In this document: piece by piece, positions 24,201 to 33,775 of the stretch
Numbering within the stretch: position 1 is the stretch's first letter
How the letters are laid out: each line of letters opens with the position of its first letter
Assembly: GCA_035610365.1 (NCBI GenBank)
Contig: CM069432.1
Coordinates: 181,025,027 to 181,089,026, forward strand
Origin: Aquatica leii
Taxonomy: Eukaryota; Arthropoda; Insecta; Coleoptera; Lampyridae
Direction: 5' to 3'
Length of the DNA stretch: 64,000 nt
Notes under the pieces: generated by a model
The model's input: the letters and a program-made list of their open reading frames with translations, nothing else
Database searches by the model: none
What the model was told of the DNA's origin: nothing
Program-made: the position numbers and the translations under genes

Positions 24201-24544
24201 AAGTTGGTCACATCGTTAATATTGATATATATGTCACAAATTGAAGAAAATTTGTTTAATTTTTTCATTGCAATTTCCATAGTTTATTTTCATTAAATTA
24301 GTAAGATTAGTAAATTCTACACATACTTTTATATATTATATTTTAAGAATTTGTTTTAAATTTAAATTTTGCTCGCAATGTTAGATGTCAGATGACGTTC
24401 ATGATCATGCGTGATTATAAATTATAACCTCTGATTATGACGCCGTTTGAATGTTTGTTACCGTTCTTATATGCTTTATTTTATGTAAAATTCGTTATTA
24501 AGTACTATACAATATATAACGTTATTACTGAGTATTGGTGTTGG

Positions 24545-25756
24545 TTATTTCATATTTATGGTACAGTTGTTATATACATTGTAATTAATAACCACATTTG
24601 AGGAGTCCTTTGAATTAATTGTTAAACCAGGGTAAGCATTATTACCATTTGTTACATTAATATTATGTTCGTTAATATTAGTTTTAGTAGCACTAGTCAT
24701 ATTGGAATCTTTTGAACATCCTGGTAAATTTAAATTATTATTAATGTTGGAATTTTTTGAGCATCCAGCTAAGTCGATATTTTCTTGCGGAACAAACATT
24801 TTTGCAACATCAATTTTATTTTTCAGTGAAGCATCTACATAGCCCTCTGCAACAGTTGAAGACTTCTACCCACCATGCCTTTTCAATGTTAACAAATCTC
24901 CGCCACGATTTGCTAAATGTGTAGCACTCGATCTTCGGAAACAATGACCCGTAAACAGTTCCGGATTAGGCAATTTTAAATAAACTGCAATGTTTTTTGA
25001 TACTTTTTCTATTGTGTTGATACCAATAGGGCTGTTAATGCAGCGACTATTTCTGTAGGTTACAAAAAATCTTTTGTGATTAGTTTTGGTAGGTCTAAGT
25101 TTTGCATATTGCTTAATCAATTCAATCCAATTTGTATCAGTGATTGCGAACGTGCGTAAAATTTTATTTTTTGTTTTTGGAAGTGATATAATGATTGAAT
25201 CTTGTTTGAATTCAATGTCATCTGTAGACAAATTGAGTAATTCATCTCTCCTACAGGCACCATTAAAAGCAATAATCAGGATGACCTAAAGTCATATCGT
25301 AACATAAGAAGTATACTCATTGTTGTATTAATTATAAAAATACTTACTTTCATAGCTAAATATAATTCATTATCAGTTTCATTTATAAATTTATTAATAT
25401 TGTCTTCTTCTAAAATTTTTGATTTTTTCGGCAAATAACCAACCGATGCCTGTTTCAGTAAAGCGTAATTTATTAAACTTTGATATCTCTATTTTTTTAT
25501 GTAAATTTAAACTACACCGTAACATTGAATACATTGACCACAAAGTTGATGATTTGTAATTATGTCGCTGTAGTTCAAAGTAAGCTAATAATGCATTTTC
25601 TGTTATTTTTGTCACTTTTTTTTCACGGCACCATTTTTCAAATTTGATGTACTGTTTATCATATACATGTTTTGATTTAGTAGGAATTAAATTACTTATA
25701 GTATTTTGCGCAATTTCTCAAATTTCTGGTGGAATACAAGATAATTCTTTGTCCAT
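24545..25756 (-). pseudogene. Crypton-like tyrosine recombinase, intron-containing
   Basis: DNA transposon recombinase of the tyrosine-recombinase class without reverse transcriptase, as in Cryptons and related insect proteins. Start ATG at 25756 (MDKELSCIPPEI). Core-binding region: KVTKITENALLAYFELQRH, YKSSTLWSMYSMLRCSLN. Catalytic region: GACRRDELLNL (first Arg), GHCFRRSSATHLA (His and second Arg, about 24915-24955), LKRHGG (second His) and VAEGYVDAS (nucleophile Tyr, about 24845). A GT-AG intron of 62 nt (25286-25347) joins AMK to VILIIAF in frame. Defects: TGA for a Trp at 25718-25720, TAG for a Trp at 24866-24868, and a frameshift near 25450. The Asn-rich C-terminal tail is typical of low-constraint sequence. 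Confidence 0.85.
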
Positions 25757-25928
25757 CTTTTTTAATTAATTTAAAACAAATACATAACTACTAATAAACA
25801 AATTCGAATTTTAAGTTTTGAATGTCAGTGTAGCCAATTGTTAAAAATTTAGAATACATTATTATTACAAATTTTTATTTAAGAATTGAATTAAAGTCGC
25901 AAAATATAAAAAATAGTATAAAAAACTC
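25757..25928. other. short AT-rich upstream flank of the recombinase
   Basis: Non-coding flank between the recombinase start and the hairpin to its right. No clear promoter motif. Confidence 0.35.
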
Positions 25929-26028
25929 GTTCATAAGTCATTTTATCGCACTTGACCATTAAAACACTCGCCGCAAGCGGCTCGTGTTTTAAACTTGGTC
26001 GCGTGCGATAAAACTCGACTTATGAAAC
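25929..26028. repeat. foldback element with GC-rich apex
   Basis: Arms of about 45-50 bp that are inverted copies (blocks TCATAAGTC/GACTTATGA and TTTTATCGCAC/GTGCGATAAAA) meet at a GC-rich apex, CGCCGCAAGCGG. It stands out from the AT-rich background. A half-copy of the arm (TCATTTTATCGCACT) is at about 51201-51215. Confidence 0.75.
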
Positions 26029-29000
26029 TTCTTGTTTAATATACTATTTGCACTACTAGTAATAATACGCGTAGGTTCTGACAATTTCATTACAGTTTTG
26101 AAAAATTTTACAAAATTATACCTATGATTAGAGATTTTATTTAAAGTTATTTTAAGAATTGAAATGGTTAATTAAACAAATTAATTTGATTTTAAAAGTG
26201 TAAGTGATTTTAAGTTGGCAAATAACTAAATGTAAATATTACTGAATTAAATATAGTTTAGATATAATTAATGCTTAAAGTAAAGCAAACAGTTTTAGAA
26301 ATTTTAGAAAAAAAGCACGTAATCTATTTATTTTTGTGTCGTAAATCACAATTACAAATTATGTCAAAGTTAATTCTATGCTATTAATTAAAAAAACGTT
26401 TTAATAATTTTAGAAGTGAAAAAATTGTCTATAGACCACGGTTGAAAAAATTATTATAACCAGCGCGACTTGTATCCTTTGACGCTATCTTATAACAAAG
26501 AAATTTTAACTTAAGTCTTCTATTTGTTTTATTTAAAACATCAAAATAATTAGAAAACGTTTTAAAACTAAGATGATGATAGCGTATTAAAAATTTTAAA
26601 AGTTGAAAATTTTTTTAGTAATAATTTGTAATTAAATTATAATTTTTTATTAAACTTGTTAAATGATAAAATGCTACATTAATGGTGTCTATGTTCTGCA
26701 ATTTGTAATATTATACTAAGAAAGATAATTTATGGTATTATTTTCCTTATAATTTATAATTCAATTGTTAAAAAATCTATAACACAATTTATAAACAACA
26801 TCGTAGTTTTAATAATAATTCAATACAAGAAGCAATAGAACAAACGAAGTCTATAAATATTACTCTAAAAGCAACATAGAAATCAAATTTTAGAAATAGC
26901 AACTTGTGAAAAATTATAGAGCAATTGTTTAAAAAAATTGTTATAGTTATTTACAATAGAATAAATTATGTACTAAAGAAAATGAAAAAATATTATATTA
27001 CATAGGGATATATGTAACTATGATACCTTACTCGACTTCTACAAAATGATGTTTACTACAGACAGATCTTACATATAAATGTAAAATTCAAATGGGTTAC
27101 AACCATAGGAATTTGTTTATGCGCAAAACAAAAATTCAATAAGATTAGAACTTAAGTGTAAAGGATGACAAGAACTTAACTCAAAGAGTAATGATAATAA
27201 AAATCATCATAAGACATTCGTAGCGCATGACTGAATTTAGAGATGCAAACTAATAGGGTAGCTTTAAGGATTTATTCATTGTCATATCCTTGTTGGTTGT
27301 ACATTTTTAGCAATAAATGTAAAATCAATTAGTTATTTAAATATAATCATAATTTTTATTACTCTACGGAAATTTACACCAACAGCACCTAATTAATTTT
27401 TGCAAGTTTACGACTAATTTTAATTTCTTGTAGAGTTTTTAGTTGTATACTAAATAGCAAAATAACACTTCTCACAACAGTGCTTATTTATGTGTAAAAA
27501 AACACATTGTATCTAACTTCATAAATATAATTTACACACATTTGGTAGAAACAACATGTTAAACGCTTATTAAATATTTAGATTGTTATCCAAGTCGTCC
27601 AACATTATCTCTTAGGCCTCATTTTGTTTGAATGCAAAAGAAACGGCAACAGTAATTTATTAGGTTTTTTTTGCATTGTTACAAATACGTAATAAATAAA
27701 GTTTATTCTTTTTAAAATATGACAAAATATGCAATTGTTTATGTTAAAACATAAAATTAAATATAATAATTACCTATAGATATACGAAGCAAAGCATCAA
27801 ACGTAGAACATGCTTTTTGGGTAAAATAAATTTGCTACAGCTGTCCATTAATCTCTAACAATAGTTTCTAATCAAACTAATGTTTACACTTTCTCGGTAC
27901 AGTTACGAATTTTATGCTACGTTTTATTTAAATCCATTTTATTATATTTTTTACGATTGAATATATTGCACGTAGCTTCTATTCTACATGATAGCGTTTG
28001 CCAAAGATTTTACATATTAAATATTTTTGTACGTTTCTAGAACGTGTCTTACGTAAAATTTGGAATCATTTTTCGCGCAGCTAGTGTAGTAACAACATTT
28101 TTGTTAGCGATGTAACATACTTATCGAAATAATATGTATTCAAAACCACATGTTTGATAATTCTAGTGAACCACATTGTAAAAGGATTGTTAAATATATA
28201 AATCTAAAATTGCATTAGTTAAGTTTTATTTTCAAAAGTGATTACTTATAAATAGGTTGAACTTAAATCCAGCGGCGTGTATCATAATTTCAAGACATTT
28301 AAAAAGTAAGTACATGCATATGAATAATTCAGTTATTATGATTTTTAATAACACGTCCTTTTGTAACAAATTTATGTTCATGCACGTGCTAATTTATTTT
28401 TTTAAATATGCGATGTGTTTGAAAAAGATACATGTGGCAATTTAGGCAAAAAATGTTTTGAACAAATCTGTATACAAATTATCTAAGAATGTGCTTTCAC
28501 CACAAATCTATTACTTTTCAAGAGTACCTAAAAATTATTTTAAATAAACAAACGCGCATTAAAAAAGTGGCGTTAAGAAACTGAAATGCATGATCGTACG
28601 CTACTGTAGTCTAATCACGGCCAGAAGGGCGGTATTTTACATAAATGCGTTCTTGCGTCGATTCTCTTTTTAGCTGGTTATAGCTATAGTAACAGCAGTA
28701 ACAGCTTCTAAAAATTAACTTAAAATATGTTTATCCTTAACATTTCTTTCTGAAATAGAGCAGTCGTGTGTTTCAAAAATATTAGAGAATAAGTTCCTTA
28801 TGGCAATACAAAATTAAGAAAAAAGTAATGTTCAGCAAAAGCAATTACAATTAGTAAAAACTTCAACTCAGGTAAAAAACCATGTGCTTACAAGTCTACG
28901 ACACAGCTGCAACTCAGATAAATAACCATTTGCTCACAAGTGTATAACAATGCTTATTATTCCTTATCTAAAATTTTTGCGTTATCGTAATTCTATTGTA

Positions 29001-29135
29001 CTTTAGTTTATATCAATTATTGTCTAAGTTTTTTTATCCTCATAAGATTCTCTAAACTTTGGTATTAAATTTTTATTATCGCTTGTACTATTTGCTTGCT
29101 TTAAATTTCTTATTGTAAAACGTTTTATTTTCCTT
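26029..29135. other. 3.1 kb AT-rich spacer, no gene seen
   Basis: Only short fortuitous frames (for example 28257-28445). No terminal repeats, domain motifs or RNA genes recognised. Confidence 0.45.
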
Positions 29136-29948
29136 TTATAATTTCTTAATGTTATCTGAAGCTTTATCTGGTATGTCAGGTAAATCACGATCCTCTTTCT
29201 GGAAAGAATCTAAATACAATTTTAGACAATTATGAACTGAACTAGTTTGATTAATCTCAAAGAGTAATTTACTCTGGGTTGCACCGATTGCTGCACGATG
29301 ATAGGTATTATTCAGAAAAAATTCTACCTGTACTAAAGCAACATCCTGTTTATCAAGAGCTTCGCTGATTTTTGATAACATTGGGCTCAAGATTCTATTT
29401 AATCTTACTATTTGTCCATTTTCCCTTGCCGTGTGGGTGGCAATTAAAATATGATAGATTATTTTTTTGACATGATTTTTTTAAACACGTTACTTGTGAA
29501 ACAGGAACCTCTATCTGAAATTATATGATGTGGGGTACTATAATAATTATTAAAATACGTCTGTAAATGTGTAATGGCCTTAACAGATTGGGTGGTTTTA
29601 CACTGATATAATTTAACGAATTTACTAAAACCATCTATTACAAAAAAAACATATTTAAATCCTTTTGAAATTTTCTCCAGACGACACTAATGATCTATAT
29701 AAATCGTTGTAAATGGCAGTTTACTTTTGTCAAAAGAATGTAAGAAAGGCAAGTAAGTAACACATTTAAGATGGTAACCAATGTGTTTTTATAAGTTTAA
29801 CTGTAATTGCGGGAAACCAATAGGTTCGTGTTAAATATTCGTAATACTTTTCCAAATGGACATGATCTATATCATTGTGACTGTTTCTTAACACTTGCTT
29901 CCATTGATTCAGGCACGTAAAACAACAAAAGATTGCACGTCGTTGCAC
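29136..29948 (-). pseudogene. Ty3/gypsy integrase
   Basis: Zinc-binding domain: HNDIDHVHLEKYYEYLTRTY (about 29885-29826). Catalytic core: GFKYVFFVIDGFSKFVKLY (about 29660-29605; the Asp of V-I-D is a conserved core residue, not the first catalytic one), then HHIISDRGSCFTSN (second catalytic Asp, about 29530-29490), and RENGQIVRLNR (about 29425-29393), where the usual catalytic Glu of G-Q-V-E-R is Val. The C-terminal part, VEFFLNNTYHRAAIG, is open to 29136. Integrase would join element DNA to the host chromosome; the missing Glu and the frame changes make it dead. Confidence 0.82.
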
Positions 29949-30526
29949 GTCGTATCTTTTATATACACCATTCCATCTCTTAACTTAAGAAAATCATTTT
30001 TTTCCTGTAACTGTTCATGCAAATAATTATTTGTTTTGATTAAACTCCAAGATTTGCTCAAAACTATTTGCGTCAACGTATTTCATATGTAATGCTGGTC
30101 AATGAACTATTTCAACATCGTAATTTTGTAATAAAAACGCCTACTTTACAATACGGGGGTTAATGTTTTTTTAGCAAGAATTAAACAAAAACTGTCGCAG
30201 TTGGTAATTACTTTAAAATGTCTACCCGAGAGATAGATGTGAAATTGTTTTACGGCTTTTAACACGGCTAAACATTCAAGCTTAAAACTATGATACTTTC
30301 ATTTGCTAGAAGTCGTTCATTTACTACTAAAGTAAAATAAAAGCCGTACTTTACCACACTCTTGTTTTTGTAATAAAATAGCCCCATATCCTACTGCACT
30401 CGCATTGCAGTGGAGTTCAGTCCTCAACTTGGGGGAAAACACGACAAGGATGGGCAAAAAACCTTATCTTTCTTTCAGTAAATTTAAAAGTGGCCTTCTT
30501 TTTTAACAAATTATATAAAGGTTTTG
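29949..30526 (-). pseudogene. Ty3/gypsy RNase H region, very decayed
   Basis: Only fragments are readable, mainly LLQNYDVEIVH followed by HMKYVDA (about 30125-30065), corresponding to the end of the RNase H domain. Catalytic residues could not be placed. Confidence 0.55.
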
Positions 30527-30733
30527 CTATAACACTAACATTTTTATAAATCGGCAAAAATAACTGGCGAGACCGACAAAGCGATGAACATATTTTGAGT
30601 TTCTTGGCATTGTGTACTCTACAACCACCTTAACATTATCCTGGTTTGGTCTAATGCCGTCTACGTTAATTAAGTAACCTAAATATGCTATTTCTAGGTT
30701 CATAATCGAACGATTATCTAGTCTGAAATGCAA
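30527..30733 (-). pseudogene. Ty3/gypsy reverse transcriptase, C-terminal part
   Basis: The reading resumes with LHFRLDN and continues EIAYLGYLINVDGIRPNQDN, then RFVGLASYFCRFI. These are the conserved Y-L-G-x-x-I-x-x-x-G-I and G-L-x-x-Y-x-R-x-F-I blocks between palm and RNase H. It is intact over 60-odd codons and then degenerates into the RNase H region. Confidence 0.85.
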
Positions 30734-30740
30734 TTTATTT

Positions 30741-30976
30741 ATTAAATTATTTTTAGGGTAAATTGTGTATTATTTATTTAGCTAAATAACTTGCGCTTAT
30801 TATCTAGTTCCCTTATAGTTATTGTTTTTAGTTACCTTAGTTTTTTATAATTGTCAAATTAATTTAATTTTTGCCTGACGAAGAACTTGGATAAAGTTCG
30901 AAAGCTAGCAATTATATTTCTAAATAAATAATACACCATTTACCCTAAAAATAATTTAATATGTTTTACGGTGAAA
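30741..30976 (+). mobile_element. 236-bp non-autonomous element with hammerhead core, TIRs and 11-bp target duplication
   Basis: Inserted in the gypsy reverse transcriptase between VTNKL and LHFRLDN. The 11-bp word GCAATTTATTT stands at both sides (30730-30740 and 30977-30987). Within it, 30742-30780 and 30921-30959 are 39-bp inverted repeats with a single mismatch, and a further 17 bp lie outside the right repeat. A hammerhead-like core sits at 30872-30908. A second, diverged copy of the family is at about 54600-54730 on the minus strand. The hammerhead, the inverted repeats and the extension recall PLE insertions, so I infer a PLE-derived non-autonomous element. Confidence 0.75.
30869..30914 (+). 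ncRNA. hammerhead ribozyme core, all key boxes present
   Basis: CTGACGA, helix II GAACTT/AAGTTC with a GGATA loop, GAAA, then GCTA (palindromic GC plus the valid C-U-A cleavage triplet) and TTGC/GCAA as helix I. Helix III can only be two base pairs, so folding as a dimer is likely, as reported for PLE hammerheads. Confidence 0.72.
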
Positions 30977-31149
30977 GCAATTTATTTGTTACTGGAATCT
31001 CAAACAATTTCCTTAAAAAAAAGTGTTCTTGGCAAGTTGAAGTTGCAATCAAAATGTCATCTAAATACATCAAAATTTGATTTGAACAAATTAATTCTTA
31101 GAAGACAATGAATGTTATAGAGGCATTGGTAAGAATTTTGTATTCGTAA
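30977..31149 (-). pseudogene. Ty3/gypsy reverse transcriptase, catalytic block
   Basis: MYLDDILIATSTCQEHFF (about 31092-31037) contains the catalytic Y-x-D-D box intact. The piece ends at VTNKL, where the hammerhead-bearing insertion begins. Confidence 0.82.
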
Positions 31150-31655
31150 TGAAGTGTTTTCGAAGAAAATTTTATTTGCACAAAAATTTATTAAAACTTA
31201 AAAGTAATTGTGGATACGCGTTACAAGTTGTCTACTAGACACTACAGTAATTTAAAAGTGTAATTATCTAAACATTCTACAAACTTTAGCAACGAGGGCA
31301 GCGTACAAACGACACTTAACGTATATTTATATTAATATACTATCGAATACACAATTGCTACACATAATATTTACCCCAAATGATTTGATGGTTTAAACAT
31401 ATGACTTGCATCCCTTAATTATACAAACAACTTAGTATCAATATGTCATCAACTAGATCGCCACCAGTTTACAATAAATGTAGAACGAACGACAGTTATT
31501 CTTTATTTATATTAAATCAGAATAGATGACTGCTGGACGTATAATTTATCCATAGCATCTTTAGTTAGCTTAAATATACAAACAGAAACATTAATGTGCC
31601 ACCAACTGGATAGGCGCTTAACTTAAACTAAATACATACTTAAACTAAATACATA
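31150..31655. mobile_element. unidentified insertion inside the gypsy reverse transcriptase
   Basis: Gypsy coding sequence stops after MPFGI at about 31660 and resumes near 31150 with a degenerate form of the next block. The roughly 500 bp between are non-coding and contain two diverged tandem segments about 180 bp apart (around 31310 and 31489) and a 17-bp direct repeat, ACTTAAACTAAATACAT, near 31620-31660. No terminal repeat or target duplication is certain. Confidence 0.45.
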
Positions 31656-32043
31656 ACTTAATACCGAAGGGCATTCTCAAATACTCAAACTCTCCCAAGT
31701 TACAAAAAAAGTATATCTAATCGAATCAGAGTGTACCTTTAGATGGTAAAATCCGTTTTTAAAGTCAAGTAAACTGAAATATTTTTATTGCGCAAATAAT
31801 CCAAATAATCATCTATCAATAAGGTTAGGTAATTGTCTTTTATGTTAATTTTATTTAATTTTCTGTAGTCGATACATAATCCAGTTTCATTATTCTTTTT
31901 CTAACCAATACAATTGAGCTCACGCAAGAAGAATTACTAGGTCTTATAATACCATCTGCTTGTAAGTTATCTAATACATTTTTTTTAATTTTCTCTTTCC
32001 TAAAAAGATATTCTAAGCGGTCTAAACAAAATTGGCTGTTCAT
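31656..32043 (-). pseudogene. Ty3/gypsy reverse transcriptase, N-terminal part
   Basis: KKNVLDNLQADGIIRPSNSS and VSSIVLVRKRIMK are the fingers region. They are followed by CIDYRKLNKINIKDNYL and NISV-x-L in shifted frames, and by FEYLRMPFGI near 31685-31660, where the reading is broken by an insertion. Residues I-D-Y-R and M-P-F-G are diagnostic. Confidence 0.8.
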
Positions 32044-32159
32044 TATGTAATGAAGTTTTTATGCAAATATCTGTACTACCTTAACTGGTTCTAAATCTTT
32101 AGTGTAAGTGCCATAGAGATTGCAAATATCAATCTTAATTTATATTTAATTCATTTTTT

Positions 32160-32545
32160 TTATTCATAACCAATATGCTTCAGTTCATTACCCGATTCAG
32201 AAGGTTTATTATCAATGTTACTAATTGAATTAACAGTTTTCTTTATAGTTACAATATTACCAAAATTTATTTCTAAGTCGGGCATTGACACAAAATTTCT
32301 ACCTAACAATGCATCATGTTTCATAGCATAATCAGGTACAAAATCACACATTCGAACAACATGACTAAACGTACCTAATACCTTTAATGGAGATTTATTT
32401 ATACCCGTAAATTGATCATGCTATCCATCTGCGTCATATGTTCGGATAAAACATATTCGCTTTTAATCAGGCTATTTGGACTGTCTGTGTCGATTAGACT
32501 AACAACCATGTATTTTGTGACACTTAAATTTACAACATTCATTAA
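32160..32545 (-). pseudogene. Ty3/gypsy aspartic protease region
   Basis: VVSLIDTDSPNSLIKSEYVL (about 32515-32455) corresponds to the protease active site, normally D-T-G, here D-T-D. A frame change leads to MCDFVPDYAMKHDALLGRNF (32351-32290), the conserved D-A-L-L-G-x-x-F end of the domain. The protease would cut the Gag-Pol precursor. The lost Gly and the frame break make it inactive. Confidence 0.75.
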
Positions 32546-32659
32546 TTTATAAATGAAAAGGTACTGAGTAAGCTGGTATGAATGCTAATGACTGTTGCAT
32601 AACCATAGCGGTGCTGTCTGCTTCTCTTACTGTGATAAAAGGTTTATAGGTTGTAGGCA

Positions 32660-33595
32660 AGCTTCTTCGCTCCGTACATTTAAAACTCCGGTGACCCATT
32701 TTTCCACAATGGTTACATGATCATGGAGTTGTTTTTAGACGACAAGAACTAGCCAATTGTTTTTCTTTATGTTATAACGTCGATCTGGTTTCTGTAGTGG
32801 TGTCTTGTAACATGCGTCATTTTTCTTTTCTATTGTGCTTGTACTATCTTTATCACTTAAAGTAACTCTCTTCATTGTTTATAACAAATCCCACAAAGTA
32901 TCAAATTTCTTGCTTGACTCTGAAGAGTGATGTTGTTAAATCCATCTATAACGCATTCAATAATGTCATTCTCACACAAGTCAAGTTGTTTTGTAAGTGT
33001 GACTTTCTCATTAAAATATTAACAAAAAGGTTCATTCTTTTTCCATTTTTTACCTTCCATTTTACGCAATTTAGAATATTTGGTTAGGTTTCGTACTAAA
33101 CATACTCCTGAATTTATCTTTTAACTCTGACTACTTCATAATTGCGAGTTCACTTCTCGAATGATACCACTGTATTGCTTGTCTGTGTAATTTAGCAATT
33201 GCAATAATCTGCGTAACATCATCGGTAATATTACGTTATCTGAATGGCGTCTACACGTAATAGCCCTGAGTCGAAATTTTTTTAGCGGTGCCGCTAACGT
33301 TGATAACAACTTCGCTGTATTTATATATTTTCATCAGTTTTCCACTTGTTTGTTGCATTGTAACGATTGTTGTAGCTACAATTTCTTGTATGAAGGCTAC
33401 ATTAGCTTGCACACAGGAATCGTCATTAGCGTCATAATCGTTTTTTTTTCGGACATTTTGATTTGCTGTACGTTTTCTTAATATTCTTGACTTAAATATC
33501 ACTTTTGAAATGTGGATGGCCGAATCTTCAGGAAGGATTGTACGGTTCAATAAACACTTTTCAAATTTAAGAATGGTGTATATTTCCAATAACAT
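32660..33595 (-). pseudogene. Ty3/gypsy gag with CCHC zinc knuckle
   Basis: The N-terminal part (33595-33251) is an open frame of unclear similarity. In the middle, YFNEKVTLTKQLDLCENDII with CVIDGFNN (about 33030-32950) matches the conserved gag segment Y-F-x-E-K-x-x-L-x-x-Q-L of gypsy-type elements. The nucleic-acid binding knuckle CNHCGKMGHRSFKC (C-x2-C-x4-H-x4-C) is intact at about 32725-32684. Gag forms the particle and packages the RNA. Several in-frame stops and shifts separate the pieces. Confidence 0.72.
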
Positions 33596-33632
33596 AAGAA
33601 CTTATTTTAACACACATAAAACAATCAATTGT
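33596..33632. other. short junction between gypsy gag and a dispersed repeat
   Basis: A few tens of bases, no feature. Confidence 0.3.
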
Positions 33633-33775
33633 ATAATGAGTAAGAAATGGTTGTCATTGCCAACGAGTATGAAAGTTTGCAACCGAGCCAAAGGCGAGGT
33701 TGGCAGTTCGTACGAGTTGGCAATACACATTCCTTACGAATTATACACTATACTTTTTCTACGACTCTATATTTA
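33633..33775 (+). repeat. dispersed repeat copy with palindromic insert
   Basis: Matches the minus strand of 17046-17130 in two blocks. Between them lies an imperfect palindrome at 33656-33724, bounded by ATTGCCAAC and GTTGGCAAT with a GC-rich apex (CGAGCC-AAA-GGCGAG). It could be part of a gypsy LTR because it sits just upstream of gag, but no second LTR was found. Confidence 0.6.

Larger units (their letters stand above)
29136..33595 (-). mobile_element. Ty3/gypsy LTR retrotransposon, interrupted twice
   Basis: Gag, CCHC knuckle, protease, reverse transcriptase, RNase H and integrase follow one another in the Ty3/gypsy order on the minus strand. Two insertions split the reverse transcriptase, at about 31150-31655 and at 30741-30976. 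I could not identify the LTRs. Confidence 0.82.

Noticed and set aside
24117-26028. Pair of foldbacks as terminal inverted repeats of one Crypton element
   Set aside because: The left and right foldbacks share no sequence with each other; Cryptons normally lack TIRs.
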